Shown here in pieces: positions 6,903 to 13,426 of a stretch of 21,229 nucleotides of DNA. A program made the translations under genes and the position numbers. Every line of letters begins with the position of its first letter. Position 1 is the first letter of the stretch. Below the pieces are notes generated by a model. It was not told where the DNA came from. It worked only from the letters and a program-made list of their open reading frames with translations, and ran no database searches. This DNA comes from Clostridia bacterium (lineage in GTDB: Bacteria > Bacillota > Clostridia > Christensenellales > Aristaeellaceae): the NCBI GenBank assembly GCA_016295665.1, contig JAEDKS010000019.1:1-21229 (forward strand), read 5' to 3'.

Positions 6903-7778
6903 ATGTGGAAAAGGTTGCTGGGTGTGCTGCTGCTGTGCTGTCTGCTGGTGCCCGTGGGGGCGCAGGCGGAGCTGTTTCTGGGAACGGAGAGCCCGGCGGA
7001 ATGGGCGGAGAAGGACATTATGCGGCTGACGCAGCTGGACACCAACCGCTCCGACTGTCTGCTGCTGGAGTGCGGCGGGCAGTCCATGCTCATTGACGGC
7101 GGCTATCCCGCGTTCCGCTTCTTTGTGGCGGCGTACCTGCGGGAGAGCGGTCATGAGCATCTGGACTACATCCTCAACACCCATCCCCACGACGATCACA
7201 TCGCGACCACCATCGAGCTGGTGAAGAACGGCTTCTCCGCCGATCTGTTCCTGTCGCCCTTCGAGAAGGAGTACAACGACAGCTACCAGAAGCGCATGGT
7301 GCGGGCGCTGGACGCTGCCGGCATCCCCTATCAGCAGGTGCACGAGGGGGATACGGTGACCATGGGCGGCGCCACCATCGAGATTCACACCATGGAGCAG
7401 GCGAAGGATGTGAATCAGCGCAGCGCCATGCTGAAGATCAGCTTTGGCGACAGCACCGCGCTGCTCTGCGCGGATATTCCCTTCGTGACCATGGAGGCCT
7501 ATCTGGCCCAGCTGGGCGCGGACTACCTGAAGGCGGACATCTGCAAGGCGCCGCACCATGGCATTGGCTATTTCTCTCAGGACTTCCTGGCGGCGGTGAA
7601 TCCGGCGCTGGTGACCGTGCCCAACAACAAGTCCCAGGACAACGGCAAGGTCACGGGGCAGTGCCGGAAGCGCGGCATTCCCTGCCTGCTGTCGGGGGAG
7701 GGCACGCTGGTGATGGAAACCGACGGCACGGACTGGTATGTGTGGCAGCTGCCCCAGCGGGTCGTGTCCTCGTACTGA
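6903..7778 (+). CDS. Secreted metallo-beta-lactamase-fold protein, ComEC C-domain-like
   Basis: A 291-residue protein with signal peptide MWKRLLGVLLLCCLLVPVGAQA, cleavage AQA/EL. The metal site HxHxDH is H94-P-H96-D-D98-H99, followed by later ligands D191 (CADI) and H218-H219 (KAPHHG). The run MLIDGG ... NTHPHDDH ... CADI ... APHHG resembles the stand-alone beta-lactamase-like domain of the competence protein ComEC, known as a nuclease or phosphodiesterase fold, so an extracellular phosphodiesterase is plausible. It is not a typical drug-hydrolysing lactamase. Start ATG 6903 has GAGGTG 7 bases upstream; the longer open frame from 6810 runs back into the promoter. First gene of a four-gene plus-strand operon of exported or membrane proteins. 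Confidence 0.8.
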   Translation: MWKRLLGVLLLCCLLVPVGAQAELFLGTESPAEWAEKDIMRLTQLDTNRSDCLLLECGGQSMLIDGGYPAFRFFVAAYLRESGHEHLDYILNTHPHDDHIATTIELVKNGFSADLFLSPFEKEYNDSYQKRMVRALDAAGIPYQQVHEGDTVTMGGATIEIHTMEQAKDVNQRSAMLKISFGDSTALLCADIPFVTMEAYLAQLGADYLKADICKAPHHGIGYFSQDFLAAVNPALVTVPNNKSQDNGKVTGQCRKRGIPCLLSGEGTLVMETDGTDWYVWQLPQRVVSSY

Positions 7779-7851
7779 ACCCTGTGCTGCCTCTGTGCTG
7801 ATTTCTCTCCGCGCACAAACGCGGTAAGCAAAGGAAAGGTGATACGCTCCC

Positions 7852-8835
7852 ATGATGCACGCTGTTCGTTTTACCCGGCGCTGCCGGATGATCCTGCTGC
7901 TCTGCGCGGTGCTGCTGTGCCCCGTGCTGTCCCTGGCGGAGGAGGGCTCGCTGGAGGCGGTTGCGGCCCGCGCCTCCGAGGCTGCTGCCGGCTTTGCCGC
8001 TCCGCTGCCCGAGGGGAAGGTCGAGGTGCTGCCCATGGACCTGACGGGCGGCTACGGCCCCTGGGAGGACAGGTATGTGTCCGAGGTGGTCTATGAGGAT
8101 CCGTCCATCCGGGTGCAGATTGAGACCTACACCGTCAAGACCACCCGCTGCCTGGTGGCGCGGGTGAAGATTGCGGATGCCTCACAGCTGCGCACGGCCC
8201 CTGCCTACGATTTCAAGCGGGATCAGGAGGCGGCGGTGGTGGATATTGCCAACCGGGTGAACGCGGTGGCGGCCATCAATGGCGACTACTACTCCTACTG
8301 GCGGCAGCATCAGGGCGGCTACCTGATCCGGCAGGGCGTGATGTACCTCAATCAGGTGATCAAGAACCGGGACGTGCTGCTCATCGACGATCAGGGCGAC
8401 TTCACCATCGTTCCGCAGGGCACCGTGGACAAGGTGGCGGCGGCGGTGGAGAGCAAGACCATCATCAACAGCTTCAACTTCGGCCCCGGGCTGATTGTGG
8501 ACGGGGAGAAGCTGGATCCCAGCTATACCGCCATGTTCAACATGAGCGCCGAGAGCCACCAGCGCAGCGCCATCTGTCAGGTGAAGCGCGGCGAGAAGGA
8601 GTACCTGCTGGCGGTCTGCGAGGGCATGTGGACCAGCGAGGGCATGGGGCTGACGCTGAACGAGTGGGTGGACTTCCTGTACACCCTGGGCGTGGAGAAC
8701 GCTTACAATCTGGACGGCGGCAACTCCACCGCGCTGATCTTCCGGGGGGAGAAGCTCAACGAGCCCGGCAACCCCTACCATCGCAAGCTCAGCGACATCA
8801 TCTATTTCGCCAGTGCCTGGGCGGGGGAGGAGTAA
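7852..8835 (+). CDS. Phosphodiester glycosidase (NAGPA/DUF2233) family exported protein
   Basis: A 327-residue protein with an N-terminal signal segment (hydrophobic 13-28, cleavage near SLA/EE). NAGPA-family blocks appear in order: AAINGDYY (140-147), GGYLIRQG (155-162), FGPGLIVDGE (210-219), R238-SAICQV, and NLDGGNSTAL (286-295). Family members (mammalian uncovering enzyme NAGPA and the bacterial domain) hydrolyse sugar-1-phosphate diester bonds; in Firmicutes they are exported and linked to envelope glycopolymers. The substrate here is unknown. ATGATG gives two adjacent starts; 7852 is used, with GGTGAT 8 bases upstream. The 73-bp gap after the MBL gene contains only a small 5-bp hairpin (7809-7824) and no clear terminator, so co-transcription is likely. 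The next gene follows after 3 bases. Confidence 0.85.
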   Translation: MMHAVRFTRRCRMILLLCAVLLCPVLSLAEEGSLEAVAARASEAAAGFAAPLPEGKVEVLPMDLTGGYGPWEDRYVSEVVYEDPSIRVQIETYTVKTTRCLVARVKIADASQLRTAPAYDFKRDQEAAVVDIANRVNAVAAINGDYYSYWRQHQGGYLIRQGVMYLNQVIKNRDVLLIDDQGDFTIVPQGTVDKVAAAVESKTIINSFNFGPGLIVDGEKLDPSYTAMFNMSAESHQRSAICQVKRGEKEYLLAVCEGMWTSEGMGLTLNEWVDFLYTLGVENAYNLDGGNSTALIFRGEKLNEPGNPYHRKLSDIIYFASAWAGEE

Positions 8836-8838
8836 GTC

Positions 8839-9768
8839 ATGGAAATGTTCGCGCTGTTTGGCACCTCCTACGGGCTGGTGCTGCTGGTCGGGTGGGCGGT
8901 CGCCTGCGCGCTGGCCTATGTCACCTTCCGCCGCGAGAAGCTGTCCGTCGCTGCTTGGGCGCTGACCGCCGTGCTGAGCCTGCTGCTGGGGGCGCTGGGC
9001 TCCCGGTGCTACTACATTCTGGTCCATGACATGCTGGGCTATGGCTTCTATGGCACCTTCTTCCGGGCGGAGCCCTACTACCACGCCTTCTGCGGCGGCA
9101 TTCTGGGCGCGCTGCTGGCGGTGGTGCTCAGCAGCCTTATCACTCGCGCCTCGCTCCACCGCCTGCTGGAGGCCATCGCGCTGCCCGGTCTGGTCATGAT
9201 TGCCATCGCCCGGCTGGGGGAGACCCTGTCCGACTTCGGCTGGGGCGCCATCACGGAGAATCCGCTGCTGATGCACTTCCCGCTGGGCGTGCTGGATCCC
9301 ATGTGGAACGAGTGGCACTTCGCCCTGTTCAATCTGGAGGCCCTGTGCGCGGTGGTCATCGCGGTGGTGCTGCTGGTGAATCAGAAGCGCCTGCGGGACA
9401 TCGCCTTCCCCACGGCGCTGGTGTGGTGGGCCATGACGCAGGTTTTCTGCGAGAGCTTCCGGGTGGAGACCATCAAGTGGGGCTTTGTCCGGGTGCAGCA
9501 GGTGCAGTGTGCGATCTTCGCCGCGGCGGTGCTGCTGCTGTTCACGGTGCGTCGGCGCCGGGAGCTGCCCCGGAAGAAGCTGATCGTATCGTGGGTGGTG
9601 TTCGTGGCCTGTGTGGGCATCGTGGTGTTCCTGGAGTTCGCCATTGACAAGTGCCCCTGGCCGACCTGGATTGACTATGTGGCCATGGCGCTGGTTCTGG
9701 GCACCATGGGCTGGTCGGTGCAGCGGGTGCTGCCCATGTCCCGGCCTGAACGGCAGAAAGGAGAATGA
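8839..9768 (+). CDS. Lgt-like (prolipoprotein diacylglyceryl transferase family) membrane protein, divergent
   Basis: A 309-residue polytopic membrane protein of about seven or eight helices with the Lgt layout: YGLVLLVGW near the N terminus, GSRCYYI (54-60), FCGGILGALL (84-93), IARLGE (123-128), HFALFNLEAL (160-169), ESFRVE (205-210) and VRVQQ. True Lgt moves diacylglycerol from phosphatidylglycerol to the lipobox cysteine. The essential FHGG motif reads FCGG (His replaced by Cys85), and the GRLGNFINGE block reads ARLGETLSDF, keeping the Arg but losing the Asn and NGE. It therefore probably does not do standard Lgt chemistry. A C-terminal extension after about 235 adds two helices. Start ATG 8839 lies 6 bases after GGAGGAG, which overlaps the end of the previous gene. 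The cell's housekeeping lgt should lie elsewhere. Confidence 0.72.
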   Translation: MEMFALFGTSYGLVLLVGWAVACALAYVTFRREKLSVAAWALTAVLSLLLGALGSRCYYILVHDMLGYGFYGTFFRAEPYYHAFCGGILGALLAVVLSSLITRASLHRLLEAIALPGLVMIAIARLGETLSDFGWGAITENPLLMHFPLGVLDPMWNEWHFALFNLEALCAVVIAVVLLVNQKRLRDIAFPTALVWWAMTQVFCESFRVETIKWGFVRVQQVQCAIFAAAVLLLFTVRRRRELPRKKLIVSWVVFVACVGIVVFLEFAIDKCPWPTWIDYVAMALVLGTMGWSVQRVLPMSRPERQKGE

Positions 9769-9770
9769 CC

Positions 9771-10646
9771 ATGACCAAGCGCTGCCTGCTTTCCCTGCTG
9801 CTCGTGCTGCTGCTGACCGTGAGCGCCTCCGCCTTGGCGGACACCGCGACCGCCTACGGGGTGGACTTTGACACGGAGGCAACCGAGCTCGACCTGGATG
9901 CCGCCGGGGTGGTGGTCAAGGACATCACCGAGCTGGTGGCCCTGATCGACCAGATGCCGAACCTCAAGACCGTGAACATGTACGGCAGCGAGCTGACCCG
10001 TGCGCAGATGGACACGCTCTTTGACGGCTATCCGGACATCTTCTTCGGCTGGACGCTGAAGCTGTACACCCACACCATCCGCACGGATGCCACGGCCTTC
10101 TCCACCCTGCACGGGCATCAAGGCAAGGACAACGACCCCTTCCACACCACCAAGCAGCTGAGCATCCTGCGCTACTGCAGAAATCTGGAGGCGCTGGACA
10201 TCGGTCACAACTATGTGACCAGCCTGGACTTCCTGGCGGAGCTGCCCCACCTGAAGGTGCTGATTGTGGCAGCCAACTACAACTGCGACGGCGACCTGAC
10301 GCCCCTGTCCACGCTGACGGAGCTGGAGTATCTGGAGCTGTTCAGCGCTAATATCCGGGACGTCTCCCCGCTCGCAAGCCTGACGAACCTGCGGGATCTC
10401 AACCTGACCTACAACCAGAAGCTGCGGGACATCTCCCCGCTGTACGAGCTGCCCAAACTGGAGCGCTTCTGGTGCGGCTACACCGCCGTCCCGGCGGAGC
10501 AGCGCACCGCCATGGAGGCGGCGCATCCGGACTGTGAGTTCGACTGGGTGAGCATGCCCACCGAGGGCACCTGGCGCAAGCATCCGCACTACGACACGAT
10601 TTATCAGATTTTCCACGAGTTCGTGTACTATCCCTTTGACGAGTGA
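9771..10646 (+). CDS. Exported leucine-rich-repeat protein
   Basis: A 291-residue protein with signal peptide MTKRCLLSLLLVLLLTVSASALA, cleavage ALA/DT. The centre holds about four 22-23-residue leucine-rich repeats of the internalin type (units beginning LEALDIGHNYV, LKVLIVAANYN, LEYLELFSANI and LRDLNLTYNQK), with spacers of the DVSPLASLTN / DISPLYELPK kind. LRR solenoids usually bind proteins; no catalytic motif is seen. There is no LPXTG motif or membrane anchor, so it is probably released or envelope-associated. An ATG at 9765 overlaps the upstream stop (ATGA) but lies only one base after AAAGGAG. The ATG at 9771 has 7-base spacing and is chosen. Last gene of the operon. Confidence 0.8.
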   Translation: MTKRCLLSLLLVLLLTVSASALADTATAYGVDFDTEATELDLDAAGVVVKDITELVALIDQMPNLKTVNMYGSELTRAQMDTLFDGYPDIFFGWTLKLYTHTIRTDATAFSTLHGHQGKDNDPFHTTKQLSILRYCRNLEALDIGHNYVTSLDFLAELPHLKVLIVAANYNCDGDLTPLSTLTELEYLELFSANIRDVSPLASLTNLRDLNLTYNQKLRDISPLYELPKLERFWCGYTAVPAEQRTAMEAAHPDCEFDWVSMPTEGTWRKHPHYDTIYQIFHEFVYYPFDE

Positions 10647-10668
10647 TAAGGGTGCACGGCAAACGAAA

Positions 10669-10700
10669 CGGACTGACCTGCGGCGATGCGGGTCAGTCCG
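10669..10700. terminator. Terminator hairpin after the LRR gene
   Basis: Bases 10669-10681 pair with 10688-10700 (13 bp, one G-T pair) around a 6-base loop. It starts 22 bases after the LRR stop. CTTT follows on plus and TTTCGTTT on minus, so it may act in both directions. Confidence 0.75.
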
Positions 10701-10760
10701 CTTTGCTACCGGGGAAAAGTCGGTGCCGCCATGCGGGAAGGAGGGCGGGCCGGAAAACGC

Positions 10761-10794
10761 AAAGAAAAACCGTCAGCCTGCAAGCAGACTGACG
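10761..10794 (-). terminator. Intrinsic terminator of the tRNA operon
   Basis: Read on the minus strand, CGTCAGTCTGC (10784-10794) pairs with GCAGGCTGACG (10771-10781), followed by G, TTTTT, C and TTT (10761-10770). It begins 4 bases past the CCA of tRNA-Glu, a textbook stem and U-tract. Confidence 0.85.
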
Positions 10795-10798
10795 ATCA

Positions 10799-10874
10799 TG
10801 GCACCTCCGATGGGATTCGAACCCATGTTTTCGCCTTGAGAGGGCGGCGTCCTAGGCCTCTAGACAACGGAGGC
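10799..10874 (-). tRNA. tRNA-Glu(CTC)
   Basis: A 76-base cloverleaf on the minus strand. Acceptor GCCTCCG pairs with CGGAGGT (G1-U72 wobble). The D-arm GTCTAGAGGCCTAGGAC is typical of glutamate tRNA. Anticodon loop CTCTCAA has CTC at 10838-10840, the T-loop is TTCGAAT, and CCA is encoded (10799-10801). The outermost anticodon-stem pair is a C-A mismatch (CCGCC against GGCGA). It decodes GAG. Confidence 0.93.
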
Positions 10875-10881
10875 ATATAAG

Positions 10882-10952
10882 CTGGGGAACTAGGATTCGA
10901 ACCTAGGCAATACGAGTCAGAGTCGCAGGTGCTACCGTTACACCATTCCCCA
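10882..10952 (-). tRNA. tRNA-Gln(CTG)
   Basis: A 71-base cloverleaf on the minus strand, 7 bases upstream of tRNA-Glu. Acceptor TGGGGAA pairs with TTCCCCA, the U1-A72 pair being typical of tRNA-Gln. Anticodon loop CTCTGAC has CTG at 10918-10920, the T-loop is TTCGAAT, and the discriminator is G. The next bases are CTT, so CCA is not encoded and must be added by the nucleotidyltransferase, unlike the two other tRNAs here. It decodes CAG. Confidence 0.93.
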
Positions 10953-10962
10953 ACATCTGTCG

Positions 10963-10978
10963 GCAGTCTCTCGACTGC
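10963..10978 (-). other. Short hairpin in the tRNA transcript leader
   Basis: GCAGTC and GACTGC form a perfect 6-bp stem around a 4-base loop, about 10 bases before tRNA-Gln and right at the predicted transcript start. It may guide leader processing or simply protect the 5' end; no known RNA family is recognised. Confidence 0.35.
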
Positions 10979-10985
10979 GAGATTC

Positions 10986-11040
10986 ATTATAGCAGATATC
11001 CCGTGAACTGTCAAGGGCTTTTCAAAGATTTTTTTGAGGA
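10986..11040 (-). promoter_or_regulatory. tRNA operon promoter, perfect consensus with UP-like element
   Basis: On the minus strand, TTGACA (11009-11014), 17 bp and TATAAT (10986-10991) match the housekeeping consensus at all 12 positions. Upstream, 11018-11040 is A/T-rich (AAAAAAATCTTTGAAAAG on the minus strand), as expected of an UP element. This fits a strong stable-RNA promoter for tRNA-Gln and tRNA-Glu. Confidence 0.9.
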
Positions 11041-11115
11041 AAATGCTGCTTGTTCTCCAGCGGCAAAAACAGCGAAAAAAGAGCGGTAGAAGTGGGCGGC
11101 TCTACGGAGCGTTGA

Positions 11116-11144
11116 TTGCAAAACGGCGCGGCATCGGGTATCAT
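11116..11144 (+). promoter_or_regulatory. Promoter of the HTH-SOR / CAT-like pair
   Basis: -35 TTGCAA (11116-11121), a 17-bp spacer and -10 TATCAT (11139-11144). The expected start is near 11151, leaving a leader of about 16 bases that contains GGAGGTGA. I see no clear operator dyad. Confidence 0.5.
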
Positions 11145-11166
11145 GTTGCCGTGGAGGTGATTGATG

Positions 11167-11757
11167 ATGAATCAGGTCAGAACCGGGGAGATGATCCGCG
11201 CCCTGCGGCAGCAGCAGCAGCTGACCCAGCTGGCGCTGGCGGAGCGGCTGCATATCAGCGACAAGACGGTGTCCAAGTGGGAGCGGGGCTGCGGTGCCCC
11301 GGATGTGAGCCTGCTGCCCCAGCTGGCGGAGGCGCTGCAGATTGATGTGGAGGTACTGCTGAAGGGGGAGCTGCCGTCGAACCGGCAGAGCAGCGGCAAC
11401 CTGTGCCGTGCGCGGTTCTACCGCTGCGGGCAGTGCGGCAATCTGCTCTTTTCGACCGACGGGGCGCTCAGCCGCTGCTGCGGGCGCCGACTGGCGGCGA
11501 TGGTGCCCAAAGCGCCGGACGAGGATCACATACTTGACGTCACCCGGGACGGGGAGGAGTGGTACATCACCTCATCCCATCCCATGGAGCGGGAGCATGC
11601 GCTGACCTTCCTGGCGCTGGTCAGCGGGGATACGGTGCTGGTGCGCCGGCTGTACCCGGAGTGGAACGTGGAGGTGCGGCTGCCGTATCTGCCGGGCGCC
11701 TCGCTGCTGTGGTGCTGCACGAACCATGGGCTGTTCTGCCGGAGGCTGAAGCGATGA
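11167..11757 (+). CDS. XRE-type HTH protein fused to a desulfoferrodoxin/superoxide-reductase domain
   Basis: A 196-residue protein. Residues 1-65 form an XRE/Cro-type helix-turn-helix (TQLALAERLHISDKTVSKWERG), expected to bind DNA. Residues about 82-112 copy the rubredoxin-like centre I of desulfoferrodoxin, with C87-x-x-C90 and C104-C105. Residues 119-192 match the superoxide-reductase centre II: H121 (EDHI), H138 (HPM), H144 (EREH), C184 and H187 (CTNHG). All nine expected iron ligands of a two-iron superoxide reductase are thus present. It could reduce superoxide, or the iron centres could sense oxidants and control DNA binding; the latter is inference. Of nearby starts, ATG 11167 has GGAGGTGA at 6-base spacing; 11161 (TTG) and 11164 are too close. 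Overlaps the next gene by ATGA. Confidence 0.87.
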   Translation: MNQVRTGEMIRALRQQQQLTQLALAERLHISDKTVSKWERGCGAPDVSLLPQLAEALQIDVEVLLKGELPSNRQSSGNLCRARFYRCGQCGNLLFSTDGALSRCCGRRLAAMVPKAPDEDHILDVTRDGEEWYITSSHPMEREHALTFLALVSGDTVLVRRLYPEWNVEVRLPYLPGASLLWCCTNHGLFCRRLKR

Positions 11758-12422
11758 GGCCGGAGATGCGTTTTACCCCCATCGACCTGCGCACCTGGGC
11801 GCGGGGAGAGGTGTTTGTGTACTTCGCCCGCATGGCGCCCACCGGGTACTCGCTGACCGTGCAGGTGGACGTGACGCGGCTCCGGCGGACGCTGAAGGCG
11901 GCGGGCTGCCGGTTCTTTCCGGGGTGGCTGTGGCTGGTGACCTGCACGCTGCAGGAGCAGCCGGAGGCGTTCTGCCTGGCGGAGGTGGACGGACAGCTGG
12001 GGTGCTACCATACCCTGACACCGCTGTACGCCGCGTTCCACGAGGACACCCATACGTTCTCCCTGGCCTGGACGGACTACGATGACAGCTTCCCTGCCTT
12101 TCACGCGGCCTATCTGCGGGACGTGGAGCGGGCAAGGGTATGCCGGGGCATCCTCGGCAGGGCCGGGGAGGTGCCGCCGCCCAATGCCTACACGGTGTCC
12201 TGCCTGCCCTGGGTGTCCTTTGACCACTTCGCCGTCCATTCCTACGAGAACAAGCCCTACTATTTCCCCTCGCTGGAGGCGGGGCGGTTCCGGGAGGAAC
12301 AGGGGCGGACGCTGATGCCGCTGTCCATCACCTGCCACCACGCCGCCACGGACGGCTACCATATCAGCCGCTTTCTGGAAAGGCTTCAGCAGGAGGCGGA
12401 CAGCTTTGAAAGGTACCTGTAA
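11754..12422 (+). CDS. Chloramphenicol acetyltransferase (type A)-like protein
   Basis: A 222-residue cytoplasmic protein, close to the usual 210-220 residues of CatA enzymes, which are trimers using acetyl-CoA. Family marks are FTPIDLRTW (7-15), YSLTVQVDVTRL (32-43), the S-x-LPWVSFDHF block (149-159) and the catalytic HHAATDGYH (195-203; consensus HHAxxDGxH). Many chromosomal CAT-like proteins of clostridia do not confer resistance, so the substrate is open. Start ATG 11754 overlaps the preceding stop as ATGA and has GGAGG 8 bases upstream, implying translational coupling with the HTH-SOR protein. A longer open frame back to 11559 lies within that gene and is rejected. Confidence 0.85.
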   Translation: MRPEMRFTPIDLRTWARGEVFVYFARMAPTGYSLTVQVDVTRLRRTLKAAGCRFFPGWLWLVTCTLQEQPEAFCLAEVDGQLGCYHTLTPLYAAFHEDTHTFSLAWTDYDDSFPAFHAAYLRDVERARVCRGILGRAGEVPPPNAYTVSCLPWVSFDHFAVHSYENKPYYFPSLEAGRFREEQGRTLMPLSITCHHAATDGYHISRFLERLQQEADSFERYL

Positions 12423-12436
12423 GCCGGAAAACGGAG

Positions 12437-12473
12437 AGGGCCGCCGGACGATGCGCAGTCGTCCGGCGGCCCT
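12437..12473. terminator. Convergent terminator between CAT-like and CobW genes
   Basis: A perfect 15-bp inverted repeat (12437-12451 with 12459-12473) around a 7-base loop, lying between converging genes. GTTT follows on plus and CTCCGTTTT on minus, so it probably ends transcription from both sides. Confidence 0.85.
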
Positions 12474-12481
12474 GTTTGCCG

Positions 12482-13426
12482 TTACGTGAAGGAAACGTAT
12501 TTCTCCTTGGGTGGATTGGCCTTCTCGGCCTTGATCTCCTCCATCATGATGATGGCCTGATCCTGATTGGTGACCTTGCGGCACCGGGCGGTGAGGTGGA
12601 TGAAGGAGCGGGTGGAGGGCTTCACGGTGCCCTGGCAGACCCAGCCGATCTTGGCGATGTCGTTGGCGCAGCAGGTCATGGCGTACCGCCCGAACAGGTA
12701 GTAGCCACTCGGCAGGCCGCCCTCGGGGAAGGGCTGACCTACCAGCCGCACGGTCTTGCCGTCGTAGCGATCGGGATGGTCAAGGCCGTCCAGGTAGAAG
12801 GTGCCCACGTGCTCCTCGGGAATGTCGATGATCTCCGCCTTCATGTCGTAGGGCAGATCCTCGTCCGCAACGCCGTCCTCGGTGGTGCCGTCGGTGTTCT
12901 CAAAGAGGATGTTGCAGTTGGGGTTCAGCGCCTTGACCTGACGGCGCCAGGCGCTCTTGGGCATCTCGGGGGTGCAGCGGTTGAACAGCACCAGATCCGC
13001 CTCCCGCATGGGGTCGGTGATGAGCGTGCGCATATTGGTCATGTAGTTGTCGTAGGTGGTGGCATCCACCAGGGTGATGACCTGCACATACTCCCACCGG
13101 GGCGGCAGTTTGGTCTGCCCCAGCTTCTCCAGCGTCCAGACGCTGTTGTACTCCACAAAGACCCGCTCGGGCTTGTACTTGTTGTTCAGCTCCTTGAGCT
13201 TCAGCGCGGTCATTTCGTCCGCACCCTCGAAGGTGTAGACCGCCGCGTTGTGGTCGTTGAGCAGGTCGCCGTCGTACTCCTCCTCGCCCTCCTCGCAGCA
13301 GAGGATGAGGGTACGCTGGCCCTGAGAGAAGCCCTCGTCGGTCAGCATGGAGTGAATCATGGTGGTCTTGCCGCTCTCCAGGAATCCGGTCATCATGTAG
13401 ACCGGTACGATCTCCTGCTCTCTCAT
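12482..13426 (-). CDS. CobW/COG0523-type GTPase with YcgQ/DUF1980-like C-terminal domain
   Basis: A 314-residue protein. The GTPase part has a P-loop GFLESGKTT (14-22), an ILCCEEGEEEYD switch (41-52) and VDATTYDNYM (120-129). The base-recognition motif is degenerate (FNRC at 148-151 where NKxD is usual), and the CxCC metal motif of COG0523 proteins is absent. The C-terminal part, around YYLFGRYAMTCCANDIAKIG (242-261), resembles the conserved RF-MTCC-AD motif of YcgQ/TIGR03943 (DUF1980) proteins, which in Bacillus are paired with a YcgR/DUF318 permease. That assignment is from memory. Start ATG 13426 overlaps the stop of the other CobW gene as ATGA, so the two are co-translated and probably cooperate in metal delivery. 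Confidence 0.8.
   Translation of the reverse strand: MREQEIVPVYMMTGFLESGKTTMIHSMLTDEGFSQGQRTLILCCEEGEEEYDGDLLNDHNAAVYTFEGADEMTALKLKELNNKYKPERVFVEYNSVWTLEKLGQTKLPPRWEYVQVITLVDATTYDNYMTNMRTLITDPMREADLVLFNRCTPEMPKSAWRRQVKALNPNCNILFENTDGTTEDGVADEDLPYDMKAEIIDIPEEHVGTFYLDGLDHPDRYDGKTVRLVGQPFPEGGLPSGYYLFGRYAMTCCANDIAKIGWVCQGTVKPSTRSFIHLTARCRKVTNQDQAIIMMEEIKAEKANPPKEKYVSFT

Noticed and set aside
7779..7851. Separate promoter or terminator between the MBL and NAGPA genes
   Set aside because: Only a 5-bp hairpin (CCGCG/CGCGG) without a T-tract and no convincing -35/-10 pair.
8182..9882. 566-residue open frame on the minus strand opposite the NAGPA, Lgt-like and LRR genes
   Set aside because: The encoded sequence is His/Gln/Arg-rich low-complexity, typical of antisense frames in GC-rich genes, and overlaps three genes with clear families and ribosome binding sites.
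11754..12422. Calling the CAT-like gene a chloramphenicol resistance determinant
   Set aside because: No mobile element or resistance context; chromosomal CAT-like proteins often lack resistance activity, so only the family is claimed.
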